DNA from: an uncultured Lachnospiraceae bacterium
GTDB lineage: Bacteria > Bacillota > Clostridia > Lachnospirales > Lachnospiraceae
Assembly (NCBI GenBank): GCA_910585345.1
Contig: CAJUDS010000009.1
Coordinates: forward strand, 49,491 to 113,490
Direction: 5' to 3'
DNA: 64,000 bases
A program made the translations under genes and the position numbers. Shown piece by piece: positions 8,675-17,965 of the stretch; the stretch's first letter is position 1; the number at the start of each line of letters is the position of its first letter. The notes beneath the pieces were generated by a model. It had not been told where the DNA came from. It did no database searches and saw only the letters and a list, made by a program, of their open reading frames with translations.

Positions 8675-9220
8675 TCAGCCCTGCATCTGCCGCCCCAAAA
8701 ATGCCGCCGCAGACAAGATCAGTTTCTTTTCCACTTCCCCCATCTTACTTTTGCTGTCGTCATTTAACAAAATGACTGCTCCAATCACATCCCCTTCACA
8801 GATAATCACTCCAATCGCTTCATGTACATATGCGCCGTCCTCTCCGTCAAAAATCTGTATGAAGTTCCGTTCTCCCCTGGAAGAGAGAAACGATTCACGT
8901 TTATCCAGCCGCTCTTCCAGTTCCTTGCTGATGGATTTGCCGATAGCATTTTTATACCCGCCTGAGGCCGCGATAAACTGGTCTCTGTCGGCAATGATCG
9001 CCGCATGCCCCGACACCTGGGCCAGACTTTCTGCATATTGTTTTGCAAACGTATTCATCTCACCGATTGGCGAATACTTTTTTAATATAATTTCTCCCTC
9101 TCTGTCAGTAAAAATTTCCAGCGGATCGCTCTCCCGGATGCGAAGCGTCCTCCTGATCTCCTTCGGTATCACAATGCGTCCCAAATCATCTATTCTTCTA
9201 ACAATTCCCGTTGCTTTCAT
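8675..9220 (-). CDS. spoVT: stage V sporulation protein T
   Basis: SpoVT is a DNA-binding regulator of forespore genes expressed late in sporulation. Residues 1-50 form an AbrB-type swapped-hairpin domain (MKATGIVRRIDDLGR, VIPKEIRRTLRI), and the rest matches the GAF-like ligand domain of SpoVT. The length of 181 residues agrees with the Bacillus protein. The frame extends upstream, but the ATG at 9220 has GGAGG 10 bases before it and gives the conserved N-terminus. It lies about 120 bases downstream of the EAL protein gene and has its own promoter candidate. It is strong evidence for an endospore-forming lineage. Confidence 0.96.
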   Translation of the reverse strand: MKATGIVRRIDDLGRIVIPKEIRRTLRIRESDPLEIFTDREGEIILKKYSPIGEMNTFAKQYAESLAQVSGHAAIIADRDQFIAASGGYKNAIGKSISKELEERLDKRESFLSSRGERNFIQIFDGEDGAYVHEAIGVIICEGDVIGAVILLNDDSKSKMGEVEKKLILSAAAFLGRQMQG

Positions 9221-9271
9221 AGTTATGCTTCCTCCATTGACTCTGTCTTTCTTGCAAATACTTTGTGGTAC

Positions 9272-9300
9272 TATTATTTGTAAGTGGAGGTTTTTTATAC
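9272..9300 (-). promoter_or_regulatory. possible sigma-G promoter of spoVT
   Basis: On the minus strand GTATA (9300-9296) is followed after 17 bases by AATAATA (9278-9272), close to the sigma-G consensus GHATR / CATWMTA. Bacillus spoVT is sigma-G controlled. The match is short and could be chance. Confidence 0.4.
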
Positions 9301-9342
9301 CTGCTATATTTTCAGAAAGCATCCCACTGCTATTGAACTGCG

Positions 9343-11436
9343 CTATGAGATCACACTGCCGTTCATCAGCTTCATCTCCATCTGCAGCCATTCTGTTTCC
9401 GACATTTTCATTACATTTTTCACACGCTGGCTTACAATCACAGGATCGTAGGGTTTGGTAATCACATCCACAGCCCCGTATTCCAATGCTTTTATCTCGT
9501 TTTCACGCTCTTCACTGGCAGTAATGACAATAATCGGTATATGCGAAAAAACAGAATTTCCCTGTAATTTTTGAATCAGCTCAAATCCGTCCATCTCCGG
9601 CATAAAAATATCCGTTATAATAATACTGATATTTCTTACCGACTCGTTTAATATTTCTAAGGCTTCCCGCCCATTTCCCGCCTCAAAATAACGGTACGAG
9701 CTCCCAAGCGCATCCCGCAGGGAACAACGCAGCATCCGCACATCATCCACAAGCAAAATGCCTTTTTTGTATACATTCTCCTTGTCAGTATGCAATGCTT
9801 CCTGCGCCATCAGCTTTTCATATTCTTCAATCATCAGAGGTTTTGCAAAATAATAGCCCTGTATCTTATCACAGCCCACATTCTGCAAAAATTCTAACTG
9901 TTCTCTTGTTTCGATTCCTTCCGCTACCGTGCTGATCTGTAATAGTCTTGCCATACGGACAATGCTGATCAGTATATTTCCTGCTCTCTGGGAAGAAGAG
10001 AGTTCTTCCATAAACTGCATATCAATTTTCAGCGTATCAATCGGCATCTCTTTCAACATATTTAAAGAAGAATAACCGCTTCCGAAATCATCCATCAAAA
10101 GCTCAAACCCACGCTCCTGCAGATTTGATACGAGCGTTATGAACTCTCTTGGCTTTTCGGTATATGCGCTTTCCGTAATTTCCAGCCGCAGTAGATTTTT
10201 CGGTATCTGGTATTTCTGCAAAAGCGCTTCAATGGCATTTCCGATCCCCGGATTATATAAATCCACCCTGGACACATTTACAGAAATTGGCACCGCACTG
10301 CCATTTCTCTGCATTCTTGCCAAAAGTTTGCATACTTCTTCCCATGTATATAGATCTAACTGCCTGATAAAGCCATTTTTTTCAAAAAGAGGCACAAAAA
10401 CGCTCGGTTTGATCACACCCATCTCAGGATGCTTCCAACGCACCAACGCCTCTGCACTGATTGGGCGCTCTGTACGCGCGTCATAAATCGGCTGCAGCAT
10501 CACATAAAACTGTCTCTCTTCCAAAGCCTGTTCCATGTCTGCAATGATACGCTGTTCATTCCGGTAGCGCTCTGCCATTTCTACATTATAATAAGCATAC
10601 CGTTCTCCGCGCTTTTTCTCAATATCCATCAATGAAAATTTGGCGCGGTCACACATGACGGAAACCGGCAGTTCAGTATCGTCGATTTTATAAATACCGC
10701 ATTCCAAATTGAAATGACACTCCTTACGCAGCGTTTCCATCCGCTCTTCCACATACCGGAAAAAACGCACTTCTTCATTTCCCCTGACATTAGGAATGCA
10801 GCAGACAAAGTTATCGGCAATAATCCTTCCATATGTGCCTTTCACACCGATTCCTTCCCGCAATATTGCGGAAAATTCCAGAAGTATGATATCACCCTTT
10901 TCATTGCCGTAAAAATCATTCACTACCGTAAAGCCTTTGATGTTAAAATACATCATCACATACGGAATATCACTGTTTTTTAAGAGCATATCCTTCGTCC
11001 GGCCATAAAATGTCAGCGCAGTATACAACCCTGTAAAGGAATCCCTGTCATGGAACGCACGATTAATAACGCTTCCCGCCCTGTTTCTGAGCGCTTTGTC
11101 ATAGTAAGGCTTGAGAATAAAGTCCTCCGCTCCTAAGGAAAGCGCCTTTTCGATCTGCCCATTCATTGCCGAAAGCGCGTTGACGACTACAGGGATATGC
11201 GCAGTCCCTCCGTTTTTTTTCACACGTTCCAAAAATTGAAAGCCATCTGTTTCCGGCAGTATAATATCAACAAAAATCAAATCGATATCGTTTCTTGTAT
11301 CCAGTATATCCTGTGCCTTACGCCCGTCAGATGCTTCCAGGACTTCATACTCTCTGTCTTTATTTAATATTTTCCCGATCTTCTCTCTGTCTTCTTCCGA
11401 AGATGCAACGATCAAAATTGTTTTGCGTTCTCTCAT
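9343..11436 (-). CDS. REC-GGDEF(degenerate)-EAL-REC cyclic-di-GMP phosphodiesterase
   Basis: This 697-residue cytoplasmic protein combines signalling domains. An N-terminal receiver has phospho-acceptor Asp57 (FVDIILPETDG). A GGDEF-like domain follows in which the signature is lost (IADNF in place of GGDEF), so cyclase activity is unlikely. The EAL domain looks intact: EAL near residue 328, then VNVS, ITES, MDDFGSGYSS, LKID and AEGIET. A second receiver with ITDIFMPEMDG near residue 615 ends the protein. The prediction is a phosphorylation-gated c-di-GMP phosphodiesterase. Its start overlaps the MCP stop by 4 bases, which implies translational coupling and a shared signal. No kinase gene lies nearby. 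Confidence 0.92.
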   Translation of the reverse strand: MRERKTILIVASSEEDREKIGKILNKDREYEVLEASDGRKAQDILDTRNDIDLIFVDIILPETDGFQFLERVKKNGGTAHIPVVVNALSAMNGQIEKALSLGAEDFILKPYYDKALRNRAGSVINRAFHDRDSFTGLYTALTFYGRTKDMLLKNSDIPYVMMYFNIKGFTVVNDFYGNEKGDIILLEFSAILREGIGVKGTYGRIIADNFVCCIPNVRGNEEVRFFRYVEERMETLRKECHFNLECGIYKIDDTELPVSVMCDRAKFSLMDIEKKRGERYAYYNVEMAERYRNEQRIIADMEQALEERQFYVMLQPIYDARTERPISAEALVRWKHPEMGVIKPSVFVPLFEKNGFIRQLDLYTWEEVCKLLARMQRNGSAVPISVNVSRVDLYNPGIGNAIEALLQKYQIPKNLLRLEITESAYTEKPREFITLVSNLQERGFELLMDDFGSGYSSLNMLKEMPIDTLKIDMQFMEELSSSQRAGNILISIVRMARLLQISTVAEGIETREQLEFLQNVGCDKIQGYYFAKPLMIEEYEKLMAQEALHTDKENVYKKGILLVDDVRMLRCSLRDALGSSYRYFEAGNGREALEILNESVRNISIIITDIFMPEMDGFELIQKLQGNSVFSHIPIIVITASEERENEIKALEYGAVDVITKPYDPVIVSQRVKNVMKMSETEWLQMEMKLMNGSVIS

Positions 11437-13175
11437 AGATAGTTTTTCCTATGCACACCAATATGAAACATTTCCGTCTGTCCGGCAAGTTCGCCTGTAA
11501 TTCTCTCCACACTTTCAAGCGCTTTGAAAATCTCTTTCATATTCCTTGCAAGCTCTGTCGTATTGTGCGCCACATTTCCTATGCCAACTGAATTCTGTTC
11601 CATCGTATCGGCAATGCCTTCATTCGATGTTACCACTTCCTGAATCGTTTCATTCATTAATCCTGTACTCTCTGATATTTTATCCATTATGCCCGAAACT
11701 TTTGTGGCGTCTTTTAAATATTGTACTCCTGTATTTTCCAGTTCGTCATAATCCGGCATTACCTTTTCATTCACGAATTCCAACAATCTCGATGCATTTT
11801 TAGACAATGCAGTCACACCGTTTACCGCGCTTGCTGAGATTGCCTGTATATTATTGGCGGTTTCCTTACTGCTGTCAGCCAGCATTCTGATTTCATCCGC
11901 CACTACGGCAAATCCCCTTCCTGCTTCTCCTGCTCTGGACGCTTCAATCGAAGCATTCAGCGCCAGTAGATTTGTCTGTGCCGCTATGCCCAGAATCTCA
12001 TCCGTAAGATCGGCAATGCTCTCAATCTGCCGACTATCTTCCACGGACTGGACAAGCGCCTTATCGATCTCTGTAATCACTTCCGCCGCGGAACGTTTGC
12101 TCTCCACAGCCTGTGTCCGCAAATGGTCTGCCCGTTCCTTCATATCCTCTGCAAAGTGGAAACCATCTTCTACATCAGACGTTACATTCTGCACGGACTG
12201 CTTTGCCCCTTTTGCATGCTCAGTCAGAACGGAAGCGGTTGCCGTGACCTCCTCCATCCCCGCAGCCAGTTCTTCCATCGTACTGGAAGTATCGTCGGCC
12301 TCCTCCTGTGTCTTTTCCACCTGTTTAAACACATTTTTCTCAGCCTCTGCAATATGTAACGTACAAATCTGGATATTCTGAATCATATTTTCCAGTATTT
12401 CCAAAAACTGATTAATACCGGAAGTGAGCACGGCCGTTTCATCCTTTGTTCTCACCTTAATCCGTTTGCTCAAATCCATATTCTTTTCTTGTATGGATTG
12501 TATCATTTCCTGCAGCCGTTTCGTTGTCATATTGATCGGTCTGACAATCAGCAGATTGGCAATCAGATAGACCAATACGGTGGCAATCAGCATAAATGCC
12601 GTTGCAAAGGTAATCACCCGATTGCTGGCTGCCGTCGTTTCCAGCAGACTGGCATATCCCGTCTCAAATTCCTGATTTGTATATTCCTTCAATTGTGCAA
12701 TGCATCCCTCCAGGTTACTGACTGACACACCTAATGTATTATTAATATAAATAATCGCCATTTCTTTTTTGCCGCCGGCGCTGTTTGATACAATACTGTC
12801 CACCGTATTCAAAAAAGCATTAACCTTATCCTCAAAATTTACAAATACAACCGCTATATCATCATCTGTAATGCCTGCTTTGTATTGTTCCATACTGGAC
12901 AGCAGCTCTTCCTTTCCCGCATCAATCTGTTTCTCATAAGAACGCATGGAAGATTCCGCATTTGTCATTGCATGGCACAACGTTACACGATAAATCTCTT
13001 CATAATCTCTGTTAATGGTCTGAATCAGATTGAGATCCTGTACCTGCTTGTCCAGAAGGTTTGCACTTTCCTGATTAATCGTTTTTATGTTCACACTCAG
13101 AATCCGTAATGACAGCAGCGAAATTGCCACCAGTACTCCAATTACTGCCAAAAACTTAAACGCTATTTTTTTCAT
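11433..13175 (-). CDS. methyl-accepting chemotaxis protein
   Basis: This membrane chemoreceptor has a transmembrane helix near residues 8-27, an extracytoplasmic sensor of about 140 residues, a second membrane helix near 170-195, a HAMP linker and the cytoplasmic signalling hairpin (QTNLLALNASIEASRAGE and GRGFAVVADEIRMLA). The sensor is mostly helical and resembles a four-helix bundle; its ligand is unknown. An ATG at 13187 is possible, but the GGAGGAG inside that extension is the Shine-Dalgarno for the ATG at 13175, giving 580 residues. The gene overlaps the downstream c-di-GMP phosphodiesterase gene, so the receptor may feed that protein as well as CheA. Confidence 0.94.
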   Translation of the reverse strand: MKKIAFKFLAVIGVLVAISLLSLRILSVNIKTINQESANLLDKQVQDLNLIQTINRDYEEIYRVTLCHAMTNAESSMRSYEKQIDAGKEELLSSMEQYKAGITDDDIAVVFVNFEDKVNAFLNTVDSIVSNSAGGKKEMAIIYINNTLGVSVSNLEGCIAQLKEYTNQEFETGYASLLETTAASNRVITFATAFMLIATVLVYLIANLLIVRPINMTTKRLQEMIQSIQEKNMDLSKRIKVRTKDETAVLTSGINQFLEILENMIQNIQICTLHIAEAEKNVFKQVEKTQEEADDTSSTMEELAAGMEEVTATASVLTEHAKGAKQSVQNVTSDVEDGFHFAEDMKERADHLRTQAVESKRSAAEVITEIDKALVQSVEDSRQIESIADLTDEILGIAAQTNLLALNASIEASRAGEAGRGFAVVADEIRMLADSSKETANNIQAISASAVNGVTALSKNASRLLEFVNEKVMPDYDELENTGVQYLKDATKVSGIMDKISESTGLMNETIQEVVTSNEGIADTMEQNSVGIGNVAHNTTELARNMKEIFKALESVERITGELAGQTEMFHIGVHRKNYL

Positions 13176-13231
13176 AATCTCCTCCATGGATCAACAGACT
13201 TGCATGCATGTACAGTCGTCCTGCAAAAGAA

Positions 13232-13254
13232 GGTTGAAAGATCTGCTTTCAACC
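13232..13254 (-). terminator. terminator after mfd
   Basis: A 9-bp perfect stem (13232-13240 with 13246-13254) is followed on the minus strand by TTCTTTT. It lies about 160 bases past the mfd stop and ahead of the MCP gene. Confidence 0.6.
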
Positions 13255-13413
13255 CTGCCGCTGTCAGTCTTTCTTTGTTTCCATTTTAGTACAATACCAA
13301 ACTGCTTTCAACCGCTTTTCGTATTTTAGCGCGGTTTCTGCCGGAAATAATTTGAGCCGTATTTTCAATATGCAAAAAGTTCCCTTTCCACAGCAGACCG
13401 CCGTCCGGGCACA

Positions 13414-16400
13414 TCACACAGGAACCGTAAGAAGCTCTTTCATGTCCCGCAAAATGCCTTCGGTCAATGCCAAAAGCATTTCCCCGTCTTTTTCCACAAA
13501 CCCGCATTTTTTGTAACGGTACTGCAGATACGGATCTCCTTTGGGACAAAATGTCATTTTTTTCCCATACCGCCGCAGCAGTTCCGGCAGGCGTTCGATC
13601 CCAATAGAAGCATTCTGTGTAAAAGTAAACGTCAGAACTTCATTTTTCCCCTGTACCTCCGACAGATACAATTCATGCGCCTGTTTCCTGATCAGCGCAA
13701 TGCGGAGCAGATTTTCTGCGGACCTCGGTATTTCTCCGAAGCGGTCCATCAGCTCTTCCTTCATGTCCGCATATTCTGCGTCGTCCGCGATACCTGCAAT
13801 CCGTTTATAAATATCCAGTTTCTGCACCTCGTTCATAATATAGGACGGCGGAATATAGGCGTCTACGTCCAGTTCCACTGTAGTAGGAAAGTCCGCCTCC
13901 GTCTCTTCTCCTTTCAAATGCTTCACCGCCTCGTTTAGCATTTTACAGTAAAGATCATACCCTACAGCTTCCATATGTCCATGCTGACGCCGGCCCAAAA
14001 GACTGCCGGCCCCTCTGATTTCCAAATCACGCATAGCTATCTTAAAACCGCTGCCAAGATCGGTAAATTCCCGGATTGCCTGCAGCCTCTTTTCCGCCAC
14101 TTCTTTTAGCATCTTATCTTTGCGATACATCAAAAAAGCATACGCCGTACGGTTCGACCGCCCTACCCGTCCCCGCAGCTGGTAGAGCTGGGACAGCCCC
14201 ATATGATCCGAATCATGGATAATCATTGTATTTACATTAGAAATATCCAGGCCGGTTTCTATAATCGTAGTGGAAACCAGAACATCGATCTGACCATCAA
14301 TAAAATCATACATAATCTTTTCCAGTTCCCGTTCCTTCATCTGTCCATGCGCAAACGCCACCGTCGCTTCCGGCACCAGCCGGCTGAGAGCAGCCGCCAT
14401 ATCCGCTATCGTATTGACTCTGTTATATACATAATAAACCTGTCCCATTCTGGAAAGTTCTCTGACAATCGCCTCACGCACCATCTCTTCATTATATTCC
14501 ATCACATACGTCTGTATTGGCACTCTTTCCCCTGGCGCTTCATCCAATACGCTCATATCGCGGATACCGACAAGACTCATATGAAGCGTGCGGGGAATTG
14601 GCGTTGCCGTCAACGTCAGAACATCGATGTTTTCTTTCAACTGCTTAATCTTTTCCTTATGAGTTACGCCAAAACGCTGTTCCTCGTCAATAATCAAAAG
14701 ACCAAGATCTTTATAACAGATATCTGCGGATAACACCCTGTGTGTGCCAATGACAATGTCCACCAGCCCCTTTTTTAAGTCTTCCACTGTCTTTTTCTGT
14801 TCCCCGGCCGTACGGAATCTGGAAAGCAAATCTACCCGGACAGGAAAATCCTTCATGCGCTGCATAAATGTATTATAATGCTGTTGTGCCAGTATTGTGG
14901 TCGGCACCAGAAATACGACCTGTTTTCCACTTTGTACCGCTTTGAATGCTGCTCGGATAGCAATTTCCGTCTTGCCATATCCAACATCCCCGCAAATCAG
15001 GCGGTCCATAATTTTTCCGCTTTCCATATCTGCCTTAGTCGCATCTATGGCTGCCAGCTGGTCTTCCGTTTCCTCAAACGGAAACATCTCCTCGAATTCC
15101 TTTTGCCATATACTGTCTTTGTCAAAGCGAAAACCGGATTTCTGCTGCCGCGCAGCATACAATTCTACAAGGTCTTTTGCTATCTCCTCCACAGCGCTGC
15201 GTACCCGGCTCCTTGTACGATTCCATTCCTGCGTGCCCAGCTTGTTTAATTTCGGCGCTTTTGCATCTGCGGAAGCATACTTTTGAATGACATCAAATCC
15301 GGTGGCAAGAATATAAAGATTACCGCCGTCCCGATACTCAATCTTCATATAATCTTTCACTACATTTTCTATTTCTACTTTCTCAATTCCTTTATAAATG
15401 CCAAGCCCATGACTTTCATGCACTACATAATCCCCGACTTTCAGTTCCGTAAAATCGTTGATTTTCTGGCCTTCGTATCTTCTCTGCCGCTTCCGCTTCT
15501 TTCTCTGGTCTGTCCCAAATATATCACTCTCGGAGAGAATGACATACTTCAGCAGCGGGTACTCAAACCCTCTGCGCACATGCCCATAACAGGTCATAAT
15601 TTCTCCGTCCGCCAATTCCCTTTCCGGATCCTCACTGTAAAACGCTGTCAGTTCCTGGTCAGCCAAATCTTTAGCCAGACGTTTCGCTCTTGTTCTGGAA
15701 CCGGACAACAGCAGGACGCGGTATTTATTTTTCTTATAACGGCGCAGATCCTTTACCAGTGTTTCGAAACTGCTGTTATACGGCGCTGCCGATTTTGCCG
15801 TTACCGTATATGTGCCGCAAGGCGCAAGCAGTGTATTTTTCTGGTAAATAGTCGAAAGCTGCGCCGTGTGATACCCTTCCAGCCTGGCAGCTGCCTGCTC
15901 CACAGACATCAGCAGATCCATCTGCCCTGGCAGCACATATCCTTTCTCTGCCCTATGGAGCATACTCTCACGAAATTCCAGCTCTACCGCATCCGCATGC
16001 TCTTTTAAGCGCGCAGGCTCATCCAGTACAAACAGACTGGTATCCTGATCAAAAAAATCTAAAAAAGATACACAGTTGTTATAAAAATACCGCATATAGC
16101 TTTCCAGATTGACGAGACCACGACACTCTTCCATCTGTTCCTTCAGTTCCTTAACCTGCATTTTCAAGCGGTGCGCCTCTTCTGTGCGGAATTGCTCCCG
16201 CAACGCCTGTTCGGCCGCCGCCTCTTCCTTTTCAATGGCTGCAATCCCCTTTTCCACACAATCTTCAAAAAGCACGATTTCCGTAGCGGGATAGATATCC
16301 ACGCCTGACAGATTTTCTATAGAGCGCTGGCTCAACACATCAAAACTGCGAACAGATTCCACCTCGTCTCCCCATAACTCGATTCGATAAGGATCTTTCT

Positions 16401-16953
16401 CTGTCAAATCAAAAATATCGATAATGCCCCCGCGAATCGCAAACTGTCCCGGCCCTTCCACCTGATACACCTTTTCATAGCCTGTCGCGGACAATGTTTC
16501 CGCAAGCGTCTGTTCGGACAACTGACCGCCTTTTTGTATCCGCACAATTCCCCTTTTTAGAACTTCCACAGGCGGCTGATATGCCATCAAGCTGTCAAAT
16601 GTCGTTACCACAGTCATCGGAGCGCCTTCCAGAATACGGCGCAGTACCTTCATCCGCTCTATCGTCAACCGATTCCCATGCACGTCTGCCTGGTAAAAAA
16701 TCAAGTCTTTGGCAGGATACAATACCGTGTTTCTGTCATAAAACTTATAGTCCTCATAGATTTCCTTCGCCCTGATATCACTGAAAGTAACGATGACCTT
16801 ATTTTTAAAGCCATCGCTGATCCCATATACCATATGCATTTTCTGAGAATCCACACAACCGTTCAGACAGACCGTCTGACCAGGCCGATGCAGCAATTCC
16901 CGGATTTGAGGAAATTCGCCCATTTCCTCAAAGGGTTTTTTCAGTACTTTCAC
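13414..16953 (-). CDS. mfd: transcription-repair coupling factor
   Basis: Mfd removes RNA polymerase stalled at DNA damage and recruits the UvrABC excision machinery. The 1179-residue protein has the UvrB-like N-terminal part, a polymerase-interaction module (VGDYVVHESHGLGIYKGIEK), and RecG-like helicase motors with Walker A GDVGYGKTEIA, the box DEEQ in LLIIDEEQRFGV, and TATPIPRTLHMSL. The C-terminal TRCF domain follows. Length matches the family. The start codon lies within the 3' end of pth (26-base overlap), the usual pth-mfd arrangement of Firmicutes. Confidence 0.98.
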   Translation of the reverse strand: MKVLKKPFEEMGEFPQIRELLHRPGQTVCLNGCVDSQKMHMVYGISDGFKNKVIVTFSDIRAKEIYEDYKFYDRNTVLYPAKDLIFYQADVHGNRLTIERMKVLRRILEGAPMTVVTTFDSLMAYQPPVEVLKRGIVRIQKGGQLSEQTLAETLSATGYEKVYQVEGPGQFAIRGGIIDIFDLTEKDPYRIELWGDEVESVRSFDVLSQRSIENLSGVDIYPATEIVLFEDCVEKGIAAIEKEEAAAEQALREQFRTEEAHRLKMQVKELKEQMEECRGLVNLESYMRYFYNNCVSFLDFFDQDTSLFVLDEPARLKEHADAVELEFRESMLHRAEKGYVLPGQMDLLMSVEQAAARLEGYHTAQLSTIYQKNTLLAPCGTYTVTAKSAAPYNSSFETLVKDLRRYKKNKYRVLLLSGSRTRAKRLAKDLADQELTAFYSEDPERELADGEIMTCYGHVRRGFEYPLLKYVILSESDIFGTDQRKKRKRQRRYEGQKINDFTELKVGDYVVHESHGLGIYKGIEKVEIENVVKDYMKIEYRDGGNLYILATGFDVIQKYASADAKAPKLNKLGTQEWNRTRSRVRSAVEEIAKDLVELYAARQQKSGFRFDKDSIWQKEFEEMFPFEETEDQLAAIDATKADMESGKIMDRLICGDVGYGKTEIAIRAAFKAVQSGKQVVFLVPTTILAQQHYNTFMQRMKDFPVRVDLLSRFRTAGEQKKTVEDLKKGLVDIVIGTHRVLSADICYKDLGLLIIDEEQRFGVTHKEKIKQLKENIDVLTLTATPIPRTLHMSLVGIRDMSVLDEAPGERVPIQTYVMEYNEEMVREAIVRELSRMGQVYYVYNRVNTIADMAAALSRLVPEATVAFAHGQMKERELEKIMYDFIDGQIDVLVSTTIIETGLDISNVNTMIIHDSDHMGLSQLYQLRGRVGRSNRTAYAFLMYRKDKMLKEVAEKRLQAIREFTDLGSGFKIAMRDLEIRGAGSLLGRRQHGHMEAVGYDLYCKMLNEAVKHLKGEETEADFPTTVELDVDAYIPPSYIMNEVQKLDIYKRIAGIADDAEYADMKEELMDRFGEIPRSAENLLRIALIRKQAHELYLSEVQGKNEVLTFTFTQNASIGIERLPELLRRYGKKMTFCPKGDPYLQYRYKKCGFVEKDGEMLLALTEGILRDMKELLTVPV

Positions 16954-17530
16954 CTGCTATACCTCTTTTTTTGTTATATGCATTCATCGCCGCGTCCGTC
17001 TCGCCCCGCAGCATAAGGCGCACCGCTTCCTCTGCCAGTATTGCGCTGGCGGCAATTTCTTTTTCTTCTTTCGCTGTAAAATGCCCAAGTACATAATCCG
17101 CAAGATCATATTCTTTCGGTTTTTCACCCACACCTATTTTAATCCTCAGAAAAATATCATGTCCAAAATGGGAAATGATATTTTTTATTCCGTTATGTCC
17201 TCCTGCGCTGCCTTTTTTGCGGATGCGCAATTGTCCCACATCCATGCTGACATCATCGTATATTACAATCAGTTCCTTTTTTTCATCTATTTTATAATAC
17301 GTCGACAACTCCCGCAGACTCTCTCCGCTCAAGTTCATATAGGTCTGCGGCTTTGCCAGAATTACTTTCTGCCCCTCAATATATCCCTTACCGATCACCG
17401 CTTTATGCTTTTTCTCCAAAACGGCAATTCCGTTTCTCTCTGCTATAACATCTATGACTGAAAATCCGGTATTATGTCTCGTATTCTCATACTGTTTTCC
17501 CGGATTTCCCAACCCCGCAATAATATACAT
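16928..17530 (-). CDS. pth: peptidyl-tRNA hydrolase
   Basis: Pth cleaves peptidyl-tRNA released from stalled ribosomes so that the tRNA can be recycled. The protein shows AGLGNPGKQYENTRHNTGF with catalytic His19, and KKGSAGGHNGIKNI in the substrate-binding region. An upstream ATG at 17548 would add six residues (MREGVV); the ATG at 17530 matches the family N-terminus and has a GGAAGG about 7 bases upstream, so 17530 is preferred (200 residues). It is co-transcribed with mfd, which it overlaps. Confidence 0.96.
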   Translation of the reverse strand: MYIIAGLGNPGKQYENTRHNTGFSVIDVIAERNGIAVLEKKHKAVIGKGYIEGQKVILAKPQTYMNLSGESLRELSTYYKIDEKKELIVIYDDVSMDVGQLRIRKKGSAGGHNGIKNIISHFGHDIFLRIKIGVGEKPKEYDLADYVLGHFTAKEEKEIAASAILAEEAVRLMLRGETDAAMNAYNKKRGIAGESTEKTL

Positions 17531-17611
17531 CACAACGCCTTCCCTCATATTATATAGTAGTGCCCATTCACTTCTTCAGGGATTATCTCAGGATAATCTT
17601 TTATATCATAA

Positions 17612-17641
17612 CAAAGGAGTTGTCAAAAGACAACTCCTTTT
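17612..17641 (-). terminator. hairpin between spoVG and pth
   Basis: GGAGTTGTC and GACAACTCC (plus strand, extended by flanking A and T bases) form a stem of about 12 bp around an AAAA loop. It lies about 25 bases after the spoVG stop. The following T run on the minus strand is short, so termination may be partial. Confidence 0.6.
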
Positions 17642-17665
17642 CCCCGGTGCCTACTCCATGCTTTT

Positions 17666-17941
17666 TTATTCCGCGCCGTCTGGTTCAGACAACGCGCGCT
17701 CGTAACTTTCCAAAATAATCTTTTGTATGCCTTCTCTAGTCTCTGAATTGATAGGATGGGCAATATCCCGATACTCCCCATCCGTGGCTTTCTTGCTTGG
17801 CATTGCAATGAAAAGCCCTTTCTCACCTTCAATCACCTTGATGTCATGAACTACGAATTCATCGTCAATCGTAATGGATACGATTGCTTTCATTTTACCT
17901 TCTTTTGTTATCTTACGAACTCGTACATCTGTAATTTTCAC
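17666..17941 (-). CDS. spoVG: septation/sporulation regulator SpoVG
   Basis: SpoVG is a small nucleic-acid-binding regulator that affects septation and sporulation. The 91-residue protein starts MKITDVRVRKI and carries the conserved FIAMPSKK segment and a helical C-terminus with HPINSETREGI. The start codon is GTG at 17941, with AGGAGG 9 bases upstream. It is apparently a single-gene unit between glgCD and pth. Confidence 0.97.
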   Translation of the reverse strand: MKITDVRVRKITKEGKMKAIVSITIDDEFVVHDIKVIEGEKGLFIAMPSKKATDGEYRDIAHPINSETREGIQKIILESYERALSEPDGAE

Positions 17942-17965
17942 GCATCTTGACCTCCTAACACGATA

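Noticed and set aside
9340..10930. Diguanylate cyclase activity for the REC-EAL protein
   Set aside because: The GGDEF signature is replaced by IADNF and the surrounding active-site residues are not kept, so only phosphodiesterase activity is proposed.
13286..13549. Minus-strand frame overlapping the 3' end of mfd
   Set aside because: It is in another frame of mfd, lacks a ribosome-binding site and shows no family features.
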